A DNA stretch of 64,000 nt from Fibrobacter sp. (lineage in GTDB: Bacteria > Fibrobacterota > Fibrobacteria > Fibrobacterales > Fibrobacteraceae): the NCBI GenBank assembly GCA_017475045.1, contig JAFVGH010000097.1, forward strand, positions 1 through 64,000. The letters run 5' to 3'. This document shows, one piece after another, positions 40,733-49,518 of the stretch (position 1 is the stretch's first letter; each line of letters begins with the position of its first letter). The notes beneath the pieces were generated by a model that made no database searches, was not told where the DNA came from, and saw nothing but the letters and a program-made list of their open reading frames with translations. A program made the translations under genes and the position numbers.

Positions 40733-42655
40733 TTAGTGGTGCTTCTTCAGGAATTCTTTAGCGGTAGCGTTATTTGGCCTCAACTTGAGCAGCTGCTTGT
40801 AAGATTTTACCGCATCGCTAGTCTTGCCCACTGCCGCCTGGATGGCGGCCATATGCTCCCAATAGACATGATCGTCATTGAAATTCTCGCTCTTGATTTG
40901 CTGCATCACAGCATAGGCTTCATCGAATTTTCCCTTGCGATAAAGGCCCCAGGCCTTGGAATCCAAGAAAGCTTCCGAGGGGGCCTTGCCCTTTTCTAAA
41001 GAAAGGGCCTTATCCACCAACATAATACCCTTGTCCAGTTCTTCGGCATTGCGGTTCAATTCAATAAGTGAATAGCCATAGTAGTTATACAACTCGGGCC
41101 TATCCAGCTCACCCCTATCAGAGGCCGTCAGCAGGTACTCAAACAATTTAAAGGATTCGTCGTATTCTCCCATCCGTTCCAAATTCATGGCCATGTTGAA
41201 TCGGATAAGCAAACTCGTAGAGTCCCCCATCAGCATACTTTCCCAGAACAGATTCGCCTTGGAGCGTGCCTCTTTTGCCTGGAACAATTTCAAGGAATCC
41301 GCCTTGCCGTCACTCTCAATTTCCTGTGCCTGTACTACCAGTATCTTAGCGTAAGTGTGCTGAAGGTGCCTATAGTTTCTTTGTGCTTCCTGGTTAATCT
41401 GGGTCACAGAAGCAGAATCGGCAATACCCACCATAGGCGTCCAATTGGTCCAGACGCCCAGCAAGGAATCCAGCAGATAATAGGCCTGCTGGTACTTGCC
41501 TGCAAAGCCATAGGTCATGGCCAAGAAATCCTTGTCACCGCCTTCCAAAGTGGAGTCGGCACGCTGGGCATAAACAATCGCCTCGTCCTTTTTCTTTTCT
41601 GTCAAGGCAATCCCAGCCAGGGCCCTGCAGGCCTGGGCTGCAAAAGGCTTACTGGTAAGGCCTTCCAACGCCCTCTTGTAATGGACCTTGGCGCTGTCTA
41701 CTTCACTCTGGGCATACTCATAATTGGCCAAGAAATAGAACAGCACGGGAGATTCCAGATGGTCGGTGTAGATTTTCTTCCGCAAAAACGCCAAGGCATC
41801 GGCACGGCTGTCTTTTGCAATCACCAGGAGCACAAGGTTTATCATGTTCTCTTCGTATTCCGATACCGTACTGAGCGTATCCACAATGGCGCGGGCCTCT
41901 ACATTGCGCTTCTGTATAATAAGCCCCTGCACCTGCTGGAGCAGCATCTTCTTGTCGCCGGTAGCCTCGTAGCCCTTCGCAAAGAGCTCCACCACGGCAG
42001 AATCCTTCTGAGCTTCAATAAGCAAATTCAGTTGACGCTGGAAAAGCGAAGAGATGTAATTGACCTGTGGCAAAAGCAAATCATAGACACGAATCAGTTC
42101 TTTTTTATCCTGCACGGCCTCCAGAAACAGGCTGTAATCGTACAGGAGCGTCATATCCTGGTAGCGCGAAGAATCCAGCGCCAAATTGAAATAGCGGCGG
42201 GCGGAATCTGCAATTCCAGCCTTCACATACAACTTTGCAAGCAGTTCATACTGGCCAGGGTTCGTTTTACCTTTCAGATGGTTTGCCCGCTGGGCAAGCA
42301 CCAACGCCGCAGAATCTTCACCATGGGCAGCCACACGCTCGGCTACAGCGAAGGACAGGTAACGGCTTTCAGGGTCCGCCTCGTAAGCCCGCTGCCAAAA
42401 GATTTCGGCCAAGGCCTTTTCACCACGGAGTTCCATCTCCATGGCACGGATAAAGGATTCATGAGCCACGTCCAGGTTCTGGACGGAAGCAGCCTGCGGC
42501 TTTTCTTTATTTTGAACAGCTCCCTTGATGGCGGCGGAATCTGCAGCAGTCAGCTGGGTCCCACTCCCAGCATCCTTGCGGGGCGCAGAGCTACATGCCG
42601 CAAAGAATACGGCAAGCGCCAAACTCAAGATAAACCAAAGACCGCCACGGAACAT
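40733..42655 (-). CDS. TPR-repeat lipoprotein
   Basis: This 640-residue lipoprotein (FFAAC, Cys21) consists almost entirely of TPR-like helical pairs from about residue 60 to the end, for example AMEMELRGEKALAEIFWQRA and the final AIQAAVGKTSDAVKSYKQLL. It is likely an outer-membrane scaffold. It sits 2 nt after the PASTA gene and 7 nt before the LolB-like gene, so the three are probably one operon for envelope assembly. Confidence 0.85.
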   Translation of the reverse strand: MFRGGLWFILSLALAVFFAACSSAPRKDAGSGTQLTAADSAAIKGAVQNKEKPQAASVQNLDVAHESFIRAMEMELRGEKALAEIFWQRAYEADPESRYLSFAVAERVAAHGEDSAALVLAQRANHLKGKTNPGQYELLAKLYVKAGIADSARRYFNLALDSSRYQDMTLLYDYSLFLEAVQDKKELIRVYDLLLPQVNYISSLFQRQLNLLIEAQKDSAVVELFAKGYEATGDKKMLLQQVQGLIIQKRNVEARAIVDTLSTVSEYEENMINLVLLVIAKDSRADALAFLRKKIYTDHLESPVLFYFLANYEYAQSEVDSAKVHYKRALEGLTSKPFAAQACRALAGIALTEKKKDEAIVYAQRADSTLEGGDKDFLAMTYGFAGKYQQAYYLLDSLLGVWTNWTPMVGIADSASVTQINQEAQRNYRHLQHTYAKILVVQAQEIESDGKADSLKLFQAKEARSKANLFWESMLMGDSTSLLIRFNMAMNLERMGEYDESFKLFEYLLTASDRGELDRPELYNYYGYSLIELNRNAEELDKGIMLVDKALSLEKGKAPSEAFLDSKAWGLYRKGKFDEAYAVMQQIKSENFNDDHVYWEHMAAIQAAVGKTSDAVKSYKQLLKLRPNNATAKEFLKKHH

Positions 42656-42657
42656 AA

Positions 42658-43419
42658 CTAGTCTGCAATGACAAAGTCAATCTTGGTATCGGGCAACAGG
42701 TAGTCGCCTTCCTTGGGAGATGTTTCTAGAACAGTATTCGGGGCCTCACCATTTTCGGCCTTCACGCGCTTCACGTTGCCCACCTTGAATCCCAGCTGCT
42801 CAACCTTGACAAACACATCGTCGATGACTTCGCCAGCAAAAGAAGGCAGCAGTACACGACCAAGAGTCTCGCCAGCCGAGATAACCACGTTGACGGTATC
42901 GCCCACGCGCACGGTATCGCCAGCCATCGGGTCAGTACGGATAACAACCCCGCGGGGAATGCTCTTGTGGGCGCCCTTGATAATCTGGCCCTGTACAAGC
43001 CCAGCGCGGGTCAAGGTGATGGTAGCCTGCTTCTGGCTCTTTCCACGAAGGTCAGGAATTTCCACCTGACGGAGCCCGAGGCTCCTGGTAATCTGGACGG
43101 TCCGGCCAATCTTGGCCATGCGACCTGCGGCAGGCATCTGCACCAGCACACGGCCCGCAGGTACCTGGGCATTGTAGCGGCCCTCTTCGAGCCACTTAGC
43201 CTTGAAACCCGCCTTCGCAAGAGCCGCGTCGGCCTCAGCCTCAGTCATGCCTTCCAGTTTGGGAACTTCGGCGGTGCTTGTAAACTGTCCAGAGAAAATA
43301 GGCAGCGCAATCTTGTCTACAGCCAGCGCAAGAATCACGAGGATCACCACAAAGGCAACGACCGCCTTGATAAACGGCGATGTCCTAAGCCACGTAAAAA
43401 ACTTCTTTATCTTGTTCAT
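42658..43419 (-). CDS. Membrane-anchored protein with three PASTA domains
   Basis: This 253-residue protein has a basic N-terminus, one membrane helix (about 17-37) and three PASTA domains outside the cytoplasm (VPKLEGMTEAEADAALAKAG, IPDLRGKSQKQATITLTRAG, LPSFAGEVIDDVFVKVEQLG). PASTA domains bind peptidoglycan precursors in kinases and penicillin-binding proteins. Here no kinase or transpeptidase domain is attached. It lies 11 nt downstream of the Crp-type gene and upstream of envelope lipoproteins. Confidence 0.9.
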   Translation of the reverse strand: MNKIKKFFTWLRTSPFIKAVVAFVVILVILALAVDKIALPIFSGQFTSTAEVPKLEGMTEAEADAALAKAGFKAKWLEEGRYNAQVPAGRVLVQMPAAGRMAKIGRTVQITRSLGLRQVEIPDLRGKSQKQATITLTRAGLVQGQIIKGAHKSIPRGVVIRTDPMAGDTVRVGDTVNVVISAGETLGRVLLPSFAGEVIDDVFVKVEQLGFKVGNVKRVKAENGEAPNTVLETSPKEGDYLLPDTKIDFVIAD

Positions 43420-43430
43420 TCTCTAAAAAA

Positions 43431-44141
43431 TTACCCCTTTGCAGCTTTCTCCTGCAAAGATTCCTCATCAAAAATCACGATGTCCTTGCCCGTGATGGCG
43501 ATGGCGCCGGCCTTCACCAGAATGGAACTGATACGGCTCACCGTCTCACGAGTAGTACCCGACATGTCCGCCAGCTGCTGCTGGGTGGGACGGTTGTGGA
43601 TGACGGTGACCATCTTACCATTTTCAGTATGGATGCGCACGCCGCGTTCTTCCATGAGGTTCAGGAGAGTACCCGCCACGCGACCGCTCACCGACATAGT
43701 AGAAAGGGAACCGATCTGCTTGTTGGCCTTACGCAGACGCTTGCTCATTTCGGAAAGGAGCGACATGGCCAGTTCAGGGTACTGCCTAAGAAGGGAGAGG
43801 AAAGCTTCACGATAGATAATCATCAGCTGGGAGTCCGTGACAGTGCGAACCGAAGCAGATCTGGGTTCACCGTCGATAAGGGACATCTCACCAAAGAAGT
43901 CCCCCCGCTCCAAGAAGCTGAGGATAGTCTCACGACCATCGGCACCGGTCATGTACACCTGGACGGATCCCGAGGCAATAAGGTACAGCGCCTGGACAGA
44001 ATCGTCGCCTTCCAGCACTACGGTTTCGTCACGGTTGAAGTCCTGCACTTCGACCAAGTCGCCCAGGAGCTTCAGCTGCTCGTCGGTCAGTTCCGAGAAC
44101 AGCTCCACGCCCTTCAGCAGTTCCAATACGCTAGCGTCCAT
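43431..44141 (-). CDS. Crp/Fnr-family transcriptional regulator
   Basis: This 236-residue protein has a cyclic-nucleotide-binding domain and a winged-helix HTH (TQQQLADMSGTTRETVSRIS). The pocket FGEMSLIDGEPRSASV keeps the Glu, Arg and Ser that contact cAMP in CRP, so nucleotide binding is plausible. No cysteine cluster for an Fnr-type iron-sulphur centre is present. The frame extends to 44168, but GAGAGG before the ATG at 44141 marks the start. It lies between purA and the PASTA gene on the minus strand. Confidence 0.92.
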   Translation of the reverse strand: MDASVLELLKGVELFSELTDEQLKLLGDLVEVQDFNRDETVVLEGDDSVQALYLIASGSVQVYMTGADGRETILSFLERGDFFGEMSLIDGEPRSASVRTVTDSQLMIIYREAFLSLLRQYPELAMSLLSEMSKRLRKANKQIGSLSTMSVSGRVAGTLLNLMEERGVRIHTENGKMVTVIHNRPTQQQLADMSGTTRETVSRISSILVKAGAIAITGKDIVIFDEESLQEKAAKG

Positions 44142-44179
44142 ATTTTCCTCTCTTCTTGTCTGCCCCACTCCCCAGCAGG

Positions 44180-45463
44180 TTAGTCCAGATCTACGACAAT
44201 GCTCTGGTCGCGCTTAGCACCGATAGAGATCATGCCGATCTTCACGCCCACCAGTTCCGCCATGCGGTTCAGGTACTTGCGGGCATTTTCCGGCAGGTCT
44301 TCCAGCTTGCGGCACTTGGTGGTATCGCACTTCCAGCCCGGCATTTCTTCGTAAACCGGCACGCAGCGGCCGACCTTGGAAAGCTGGTTCGGGAAGTTTT
44401 CGATCTTTTCGCCGTCGCATTCGTAGTGAGTGCAAATCTTGATGGTGTCGAAGGTATCGAGCACATCAAGCTTGGTAATGGCCAGGTGAGTGAGACCGTT
44501 CACCACGGCAGCCTTACGGACCACCGGAGCATCGAACCAACCGCAGCGGCGGTTACGGCCCGTGGTAGCACCGTATTCGTTACCAATCTTACGGAGCGTG
44601 TCGCCGGTTTCATCCAAAAGTTCAGTCGGGAACGGACCGTTACCCACGCGGGTCGTGTAAGCCTTCACGACACCCACAACCTGGTCGATAGCCGTGGGGC
44701 CAATGCCGGCGCCGCAGCTTGCATAGCCAGCCACCGTGTTGCTGGAGGTCACGAAGGGGTAAGTACCCTGGTCCACGTCCAGGATGGTGCCCTGGGCGCC
44801 TTCGAACACCAGACGCTTGCCTGCCTTCACGGCGGCATAGAGCATGGCGCTCACGTCGCGAACAAACGGCTTGATCTTCTGGCCCAGTTCCAGGTAGTCC
44901 TTAATGACCTGTTCGGGGTCGATTTCGGGCACGTCGTACATCACCTTGAATTCTTCGTTGTGGACCTTGGCCATGGCTTCGACGCGGGGGCGCAGTTCGC
45001 GTTCGTCCATCAGGTCGCCCACGCGGACACCGATGCGGTTCACCTTGTCGCTGTAGCAGGGGCCGATGCCGCGGCCCGTGGTGCCGATGGCAGCCTTGCC
45101 GGCCTTCTTTTCCTTGGCCTTGTCGAGGGCGGAGTGGTACGGCAGCACCACATGGGCGTTATCGGCAATGAACAGGCGGCCTTCGGGGTTGATACCCTTG
45201 GTGTGCAGGTCGGCGATTTCGGCCAGGGTCTGCACCGGGTCCAGCACCACGCCGTTGCCGATGACGCAAATCTTGTCGTCGTGCATAATGCCGGAGGGAA
45301 TCAGGTGGAACACGAACTTCTTGTCGCCCACTTCGACGGTGTGGCCAGCGTTTGCGCCGCCCTGGAAACGCACGATATAGTCTGCGTCCAGCGTCAGAAA
45401 ATCAACAACCTTGGCCTTGCCTTCGTCACCCCACTGGGAACCGATTACAACACGATTTGCCAT
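44180..45463 (-). CDS. purA: Adenylosuccinate synthetase
   Basis: This 427-residue enzyme makes adenylosuccinate from IMP, aspartate and GTP. The catalytic Asp13 and His41 are in place (GDEGKAK at 12-18; NAGHTV). The first loop reads GDEGKAK where nearly all family members have GDEGKGK, so the second loop Gly is Ala17. The IMP and GTP regions (TTGRGIGPCYSDK, VFEGAQGT, GATTGRNRRCGWFD) are normal. GAAGGA precedes the ATG. Confidence 0.97.
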   Translation of the reverse strand: MANRVVIGSQWGDEGKAKVVDFLTLDADYIVRFQGGANAGHTVEVGDKKFVFHLIPSGIMHDDKICVIGNGVVLDPVQTLAEIADLHTKGINPEGRLFIADNAHVVLPYHSALDKAKEKKAGKAAIGTTGRGIGPCYSDKVNRIGVRVGDLMDERELRPRVEAMAKVHNEEFKVMYDVPEIDPEQVIKDYLELGQKIKPFVRDVSAMLYAAVKAGKRLVFEGAQGTILDVDQGTYPFVTSSNTVAGYASCGAGIGPTAIDQVVGVVKAYTTRVGNGPFPTELLDETGDTLRKIGNEYGATTGRNRRCGWFDAPVVRKAAVVNGLTHLAITKLDVLDTFDTIKICTHYECDGEKIENFPNQLSKVGRCVPVYEEMPGWKCDTTKCRKLEDLPENARKYLNRMAELVGVKIGMISIGAKRDQSIVVDLD

Positions 45464-45633
45464 ATATCCTTCGTTTTTTTGTCTTTCTAGTTAAACACGA
45501 AAATTTAAGCGCAGAGGCCTTCCCTGCGCCCTTTTTCGCCTAAAAGATAAAAAAGTGGGCGGGGCGCGGGACTGAAAAGGGCTAGCAATGCGGCAAAAAC
45601 GGCTAGAAAACGCTCCGGCGAAAACACCGCAAG

Positions 45634-46827
45634 CTAATCGTCGGCGCGTTCCGCCCCACGCAGGCTTTCGTCTATAAAGCGGAATGTCTTAGCATAGGCT
45701 TCGTCACGTACGTCCTTGCGGGAAAGGAACAGGTCATGCAAGCCGCCCGCCACTGTTTCCGTCGTTACCTTCGTCCCGACTTTCGGCGCCCACATCTCTA
45801 TATGCTCCACATCCAGCACGCCATCGCAATGCATTTGGTTCTCTGACCATTCATCGTCATCATCGCTACAGTCCCCATGCATCACAAGCACCGGTGAATT
45901 TATATGAAATCCCCTGTGCAATTCCAGCTGGGCCCTATGAACCCCGCGTATCCACCCCAAGAACTGCTCCGGCCGTTCTTCGCTTTTCCACTCCGTATTG
46001 TACTGCCACTCGCCATAACGCTCCCTGTTGATTGCGTAAGCGTAATTCGGATTCCCGCTGGACCCAATCGAAAAGTCGGGCAGGTACATGGCCAGCTCCG
46101 AAACGACCGGAATCGCGACATTGCGCACAAGCCAGTTAAAATTGAAATCAAAGAAAGGACTGTTCAAGACAAGAGCCGCAAACTTTTCGGCTGGACGGGA
46201 CTCCGCATAAAACGACACCAGCAAACCGCCCTGGGAATGCCCCATCAAGACCAGCGGCAGCGAATGCGCATGCCCTGCCCGCTCCTTCGTAATCACCCGC
46301 GCAAGTTCCACCGCAAAATCCAGCTCCGAAAAAAACTCCCCCATGTTCCGCAGGTCACCCCGACGGTCCCCAGGCGCAAAGGAGCGCCCGCAATAATGCA
46401 GGTCTATCGCGAAAAAGGCGTAGCCCGCCGAATCCGCCTTTTGAGCCATTTCCTTCTGGAAATAATAATCGTTGTAACCGTGCACATACAAGATTATCCC
46501 CCGCACGGGCTTGGCACCGGCTGCGGAATCAGCCTCAACGGAATCAACCGCCGCCGAGCTCCCGAAAGGAAATTCCACCAGAGTCGAACGGAATTCTTTT
46601 CCGCCCACATTCGTGTGCATCGCATACTGACGGAAAGGCGCTCCCAGCGCCACATCGTCGATACCACCCGCATAAGCCTGCCACACGTCATGGGCGCTCA
46701 CCGGAACCTTGACGCCGGAATCAAGTGTGCGCTCCTCTTTCAAAACCCCATTGGCAAACCCGATGTGGAACAAAACAGCCACCACAAAAATCAGGCCGAG
46801 AGCGACAAGTCTAAATTTTTTCACAAG
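45634..46827 (-). CDS. Membrane-anchored or secreted alpha/beta hydrolase (lysophospholipase-like)
   Basis: This protein of about 397 residues begins with a signal or anchor segment (KKFRLVALGLIFVVAVLFHI). Its alpha/beta-hydrolase fold has YVHGYNDYYFQ (oxyanion loop), nucleophile Ser in LMGHSQGGLL, a probable Asp in VMHGDCSDDDDEW and a final His in AGGLHDLFLS. It resembles the Hydrolase_4 / monoacylglycerol lipase group. Two GTG codons are candidate starts; 46827 is preceded by AGGGTG, so I prefer it to 46851. The following 170-base gap (45464-45633) has only a weak hairpin. Confidence 0.8.
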   Translation of the reverse strand, partial: LVKKFRLVALGLIFVVAVLFHIGFANGVLKEERTLDSGVKVPVSAHDVWQAYAGGIDDVALGAPFRQYAMHTNVGGKEFRSTLVEFPFGSSAAVDSVEADSAAGAKPVRGIILYVHGYNDYYFQKEMAQKADSAGYAFFAIDLHYCGRSFAPGDRRGDLRNMGEFFSELDFAVELARVITKERAGHAHSLPLVLMGHSQGGLLVSFYAESRPAEKFAALVLNSPFFDFNFNWLVRNVAIPVVSELAMYLPDFSIGSSGNPNYAYAINRERYGEWQYNTEWKSEERPEQFLGWIRGVHRAQLELHRGFHINSPVLVMHGDCSDDDDEWSENQMHCDGVLDVEHIEMWAPKVGTKVTTETVAGGLHDLFLSRKDVRDEAYAKTFRFIDESLRGAERADD

Positions 46828-46951
46828 AACACCCTGCAAGTGCAAAAACACTCCATAAACACTTCATCCATGCCGTAAATGATAGCAAGTTTTTCCCAAA
46901 AACTGCACACGATAAAAATATAGCCTACGGATAGAAATCCGCAAATTAATC

Positions 46952-46957
46952 TATATT
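46952..46957 (+). promoter_or_regulatory. TATATT box, probable leaderless start
   Basis: TATATT ends 6 nt before the ATG at 46964. No Shine-Dalgarno sequence lies between. Confidence 0.5.
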
Positions 46958-46963
46958 CCTTCT

Positions 46964-47602
46964 ATGCCAGCAAAGACTCCCGACCCAAGCGTCATCCAGC
47001 CTATCGCCAACGTGGAGGCATTGACCTTCGTCAAGCCCGCCGTCAAAAACCCAAACATCATTGTGGGCGATTTCACCTACTTTGCCGACAAGGACTTTGA
47101 GCGGCACGTCACCCACCACTATGACTTTATTGGGGACAAATTAATTATCGGCAAGTTCTGCCAGATTGCCGCCGGCGTGGAATTCGTGATGAACGGGGCA
47201 AACCACCAGATGAATGCGGCCACCACCTATCCCTTCTACATCTTTGGTACCTGGGGGCAAAACGCCCCAGCCCAAAGCGACTTGCCTCTCAAAGGCGATA
47301 CGGTCGTCGGAAATGACGTATGGATCGGACAGAACGCCACAATCCTCCCTGGAGTTCACATTGGTGACGGCGCGATTATCGGGGCAAATGCCGTCGTGGG
47401 CAGCGATGTCGCCCCCTATACTATTATGGTCGGTAACCCAGCCAAGCCGCTCCGCAAGCGTTTCGACGACGAACTCACCGCCTTATTACTCAAATTCAAA
47501 TGGTGGGACAGGCCCATTGACGAAATCAACAGCCTTTTGCCTATCCTTACCTGCAACGATCTAGAAAAAATCAAAGCCGAGCTTAAAGCCCGGCTTGTAT
47601 AA
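46964..47602 (+). CDS. Vat-type hexapeptide xenobiotic acetyltransferase
   Basis: This 212-residue left-handed beta-helix acetyltransferase resembles the streptogramin A (Vat) and CatB xenobiotic acetyltransferases. Visible are IIGKFCQIAAGVEFVMNGAN, catalytic His81 in NGANHQM, the GTW loop, and the hexapeptide repeat VVGNDVWIGQNATILPGVHI. Vat-like proteins are often chromosomal and do not always confer resistance, so the substrate is uncertain. The gene has no ribosome-binding site and a TATATT box 6 nt upstream. Its 3' end is convergent with moxR and contains that gene's terminator. Confidence 0.87.
   Translation: MPAKTPDPSVIQPIANVEALTFVKPAVKNPNIIVGDFTYFADKDFERHVTHHYDFIGDKLIIGKFCQIAAGVEFVMNGANHQMNAATTYPFYIFGTWGQNAPAQSDLPLKGDTVVGNDVWIGQNATILPGVHIGDGAIIGANAVVGSDVAPYTIMVGNPAKPLRKRFDDELTALLLKFKWWDRPIDEINSLLPILTCNDLEKIKAELKARLV
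47565..47596 (-). terminator. moxR terminator inside the 3' end of the acetyltransferase gene
   Basis: On the minus strand AAGCCGGGCTT pairs with AAGCTCGGCTT (11 bp, one G-U) around a single-base T loop (47585), followed by TGATTTTTT. Confidence 0.65.
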
Positions 47603-47609
47603 AAGGTAA

Positions 47610-48593
47610 TTACGGCACTTCGACGCTGTCGAGAATCTTCTGCACCACGGTTTCGGCGGAGACTTCTTCCGCTTCGGCCTCGTAGCTTAAGATAATGCGG
47701 TGGCGGAGCACTTCCATGGCAACGGCCTTCACGTCTTCCGGAGTCACGTAGGCGCGGCCCTGAATAAACGCATGGGCCTTCGAAGCCTGGGCAAGACCGA
47801 TAGAAGCACGCGGAGAGGCGCCCACTTCCACAAAGCCCACCAAGTCGCTGCGCTTGATGCTGCCCGGATCGCGGGTTGCAAGCACCAGGTTCACGATGTA
47901 TTCGCGCACGCGTTCGTCCACGTACACCTGCTTCACCAACTGACGGGCGGCCAAGATATCTTCCTTCGTGGCAACGGCCTGCGGCTGACGGAGTCCAGCA
48001 CCGGCAACAGCGTCCAAAATCTTCATTTCGTCGGACTTGTTCGGGTAAGAGACCTTCACCTTCAAGAGGAAACGGTCCACCTGAGCTTCGGGCAGCGGAT
48101 ACGTACCTTCCTGCTCAATGGGGTTCTGCGTGGCAAGCACCAGGAACGGTTCGTCAAGCTTGAATGTTTCATCGCCGATGGTGATGTGGCGTTCCTGCAT
48201 GGCTTCGAGCAAGGCGCTCTGCACCTTCGACGGAGCACGGTTAATTTCGTCGGCGAGCACCAGGTTCGTAAACAGCGGGCCCTTGCGGGTCTCGAACTTC
48301 GCTTCCTTCGAGTTGTAAATCGTGGTACCCAGCAAGTCGGCCGGCAACAGGTCGGGAGTGAACTGAATGCGCTTGAAATCGAGCGAAACGGCATCGGCAA
48401 AAGCCTTCACCGCAGTCGTCTTGGCAAGACCCGGCAGGCCTTCCAGCAACACGTGGCCGTCCGCCAGAATACCCGTCAGAATGCTTTCGACCAACGCCTT
48501 CTGGCCAATCACCGTACCTTCCACTTCACGCAGCAAGTTCATGCAAAAAGCGCTCTGCTGGCGCACCTTTTCCGAAAGTTCCTGAATATCCAT
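47610..48593 (-). CDS. MoxR-family AAA+ ATPase
   Basis: This 327-residue cytoplasmic AAA+ chaperone has Walker A GLPGLAKTTA, Walker B LVLADEINRAPSKVQSALLE, sensor 1 ATQNPIEQEG and the GASPRASIGL sensor 2 region. MoxR ATPases usually sit next to DUF58, VWA (BatA/B) and BatD genes and help mature them. None of those is adjacent here. A BatD-like protein lies 10 kb away at 58348. AGAGG supports the start. Confidence 0.93.
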   Translation of the reverse strand: MDIQELSEKVRQQSAFCMNLLREVEGTVIGQKALVESILTGILADGHVLLEGLPGLAKTTAVKAFADAVSLDFKRIQFTPDLLPADLLGTTIYNSKEAKFETRKGPLFTNLVLADEINRAPSKVQSALLEAMQERHITIGDETFKLDEPFLVLATQNPIEQEGTYPLPEAQVDRFLLKVKVSYPNKSDEMKILDAVAGAGLRQPQAVATKEDILAARQLVKQVYVDERVREYIVNLVLATRDPGSIKRSDLVGFVEVGASPRASIGLAQASKAHAFIQGRAYVTPEDVKAVAMEVLRHRIILSYEAEAEEVSAETVVQKILDSVEVP

Positions 48594-48723
48594 TTAGTTA
48601 ACCTCTTCTGTTTTCGCGAATTAAGATACAAAATTCCACGGAAAAAGGCAAATGAGCGTCTAAAAAAGGAGATGCCGCATCAAGTGCGGCATGACATTTT
48701 GGGCGGACATGACAAAATGTCAG

Positions 48724-49065
48724 TTATTTCTTCTTGGCTTTCGCGGGAGCAGGCAGTTCCGGCAACATGGCATCGAGCAGGCGAACCAGCAAAGCGCTAT
48801 CTTCGATTTGTTCTGCGGTGATACGCAGCATAGGCTTTGCGCCGTCGTAGGGCAACTGCTTTTTGGCGCCGGGGAGCATTGCCAAGGCCGCAGCCACAGG
48901 CTTTACCAAAAGACGGTCATCGTAAATCCCGCCGAAAATTTTCCCATCGGCATACAGAATGTACTCGCCCATCATCTTGCGGGTGGTCACGCGGAAACCA
49001 CCTTCAAGCAGCTTCCCATTGAACTGCTCCAAAACGCGGTCACGAAACTTCTCAGAACTCGGCAT
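48724..49065 (-). CDS. TfoX N-terminal-domain protein
   Basis: This 113-residue protein matches the TfoX_N domain (FRDRVLEQF, VTTRKMMGEYILYADGKIFG, DDRLLVKP). In Proteobacteria TfoX regulates competence, but standalone N-terminal-domain proteins of this size are common and uncharacterised. The Ala/Lys tail is low-complexity. The frame opens at 49107, but GGGGAGA precedes ATG 49065. It follows the GNAT gene by 14 nt. Confidence 0.8.
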   Translation of the reverse strand: MPSSEKFRDRVLEQFNGKLLEGGFRVTTRKMMGEYILYADGKIFGGIYDDRLLVKPVAAALAMLPGAKKQLPYDGAKPMLRITAEQIEDSALLVRLLDAMLPELPAPAKAKKK

Positions 49066-49079
49066 ATTTTCTCCCCTAC

Positions 49080-49511
49080 CTACAATTCCTTTTCCATATA
49101 TACGCACTGGAACGTATCGTGATGGGGCTTGCCGTTTTCGTTAAAACGGTAGCCTATTTTTTCATAGAAGCCGGCGGCATCCACGCGACTCGAAATCTCG
49201 ACCTTCTTAATTCCAGCTTCGCGCATCCATTTTTCAGCCTCGGCAACAACAGCCTGGCCTAAATGTTTGCCACGATATTCCGGCAGCACCACGACACGCC
49301 CGATTTCGGCAAATGTTTCATCGACAGCGAACCAGCGACACGTAGCCACCGGATAAATACCGTCTAGCGCCAGAATGTAATGGCAGTTCTCGCCGTCATG
49401 CGAGTCAATTTCGGCATCCAGCGGAATCTGGTACTTGTGCATCATCGCAGCCATGCGCACATAATAGGCGCCCGCCCGCTCGCATTCCTTGGCTACCCGA
49501 ATAATTTTCAT
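49080..49511 (-). CDS. GNAT-family N-acetyltransferase
   Basis: This 143-residue acetyl-CoA-dependent transferase has the acetyl-CoA-binding core VVVLPEYRGKHLGQAVVAEA followed by ISSRVDAAGFYEKIGYRF, as in ElaA/GNAT proteins. The substrate is unknown. It is likely cotranscribed with the downstream TfoX_N gene. Confidence 0.87.
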   Translation of the reverse strand: MKIIRVAKECERAGAYYVRMAAMMHKYQIPLDAEIDSHDGENCHYILALDGIYPVATCRWFAVDETFAEIGRVVVLPEYRGKHLGQAVVAEAEKWMREAGIKKVEISSRVDAAGFYEKIGYRFNENGKPHHDTFQCVYMEKEL

Positions 49512-49518
49512 AATTCCC

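Noticed and set aside
41357-42661. 434-codon frame antisense to the TPR lipoprotein gene
   Set aside because: Shadow frame without motifs or start signals.
44156-45490. 444-codon frame antisense to purA
   Set aside because: His/Ala/Val-rich mirror of a conserved enzyme; no independent evidence.
45464-45633. Terminator between the hydrolase and purA genes (GCGCAG/CTGCGC)
   Set aside because: Stem of only 6 bp and no convincing T run on the minus strand.
47700-48821. 373-codon frame antisense to moxR
   Set aside because: Shadow frame; Arg/His-rich and overlapping a clear AAA+ gene.
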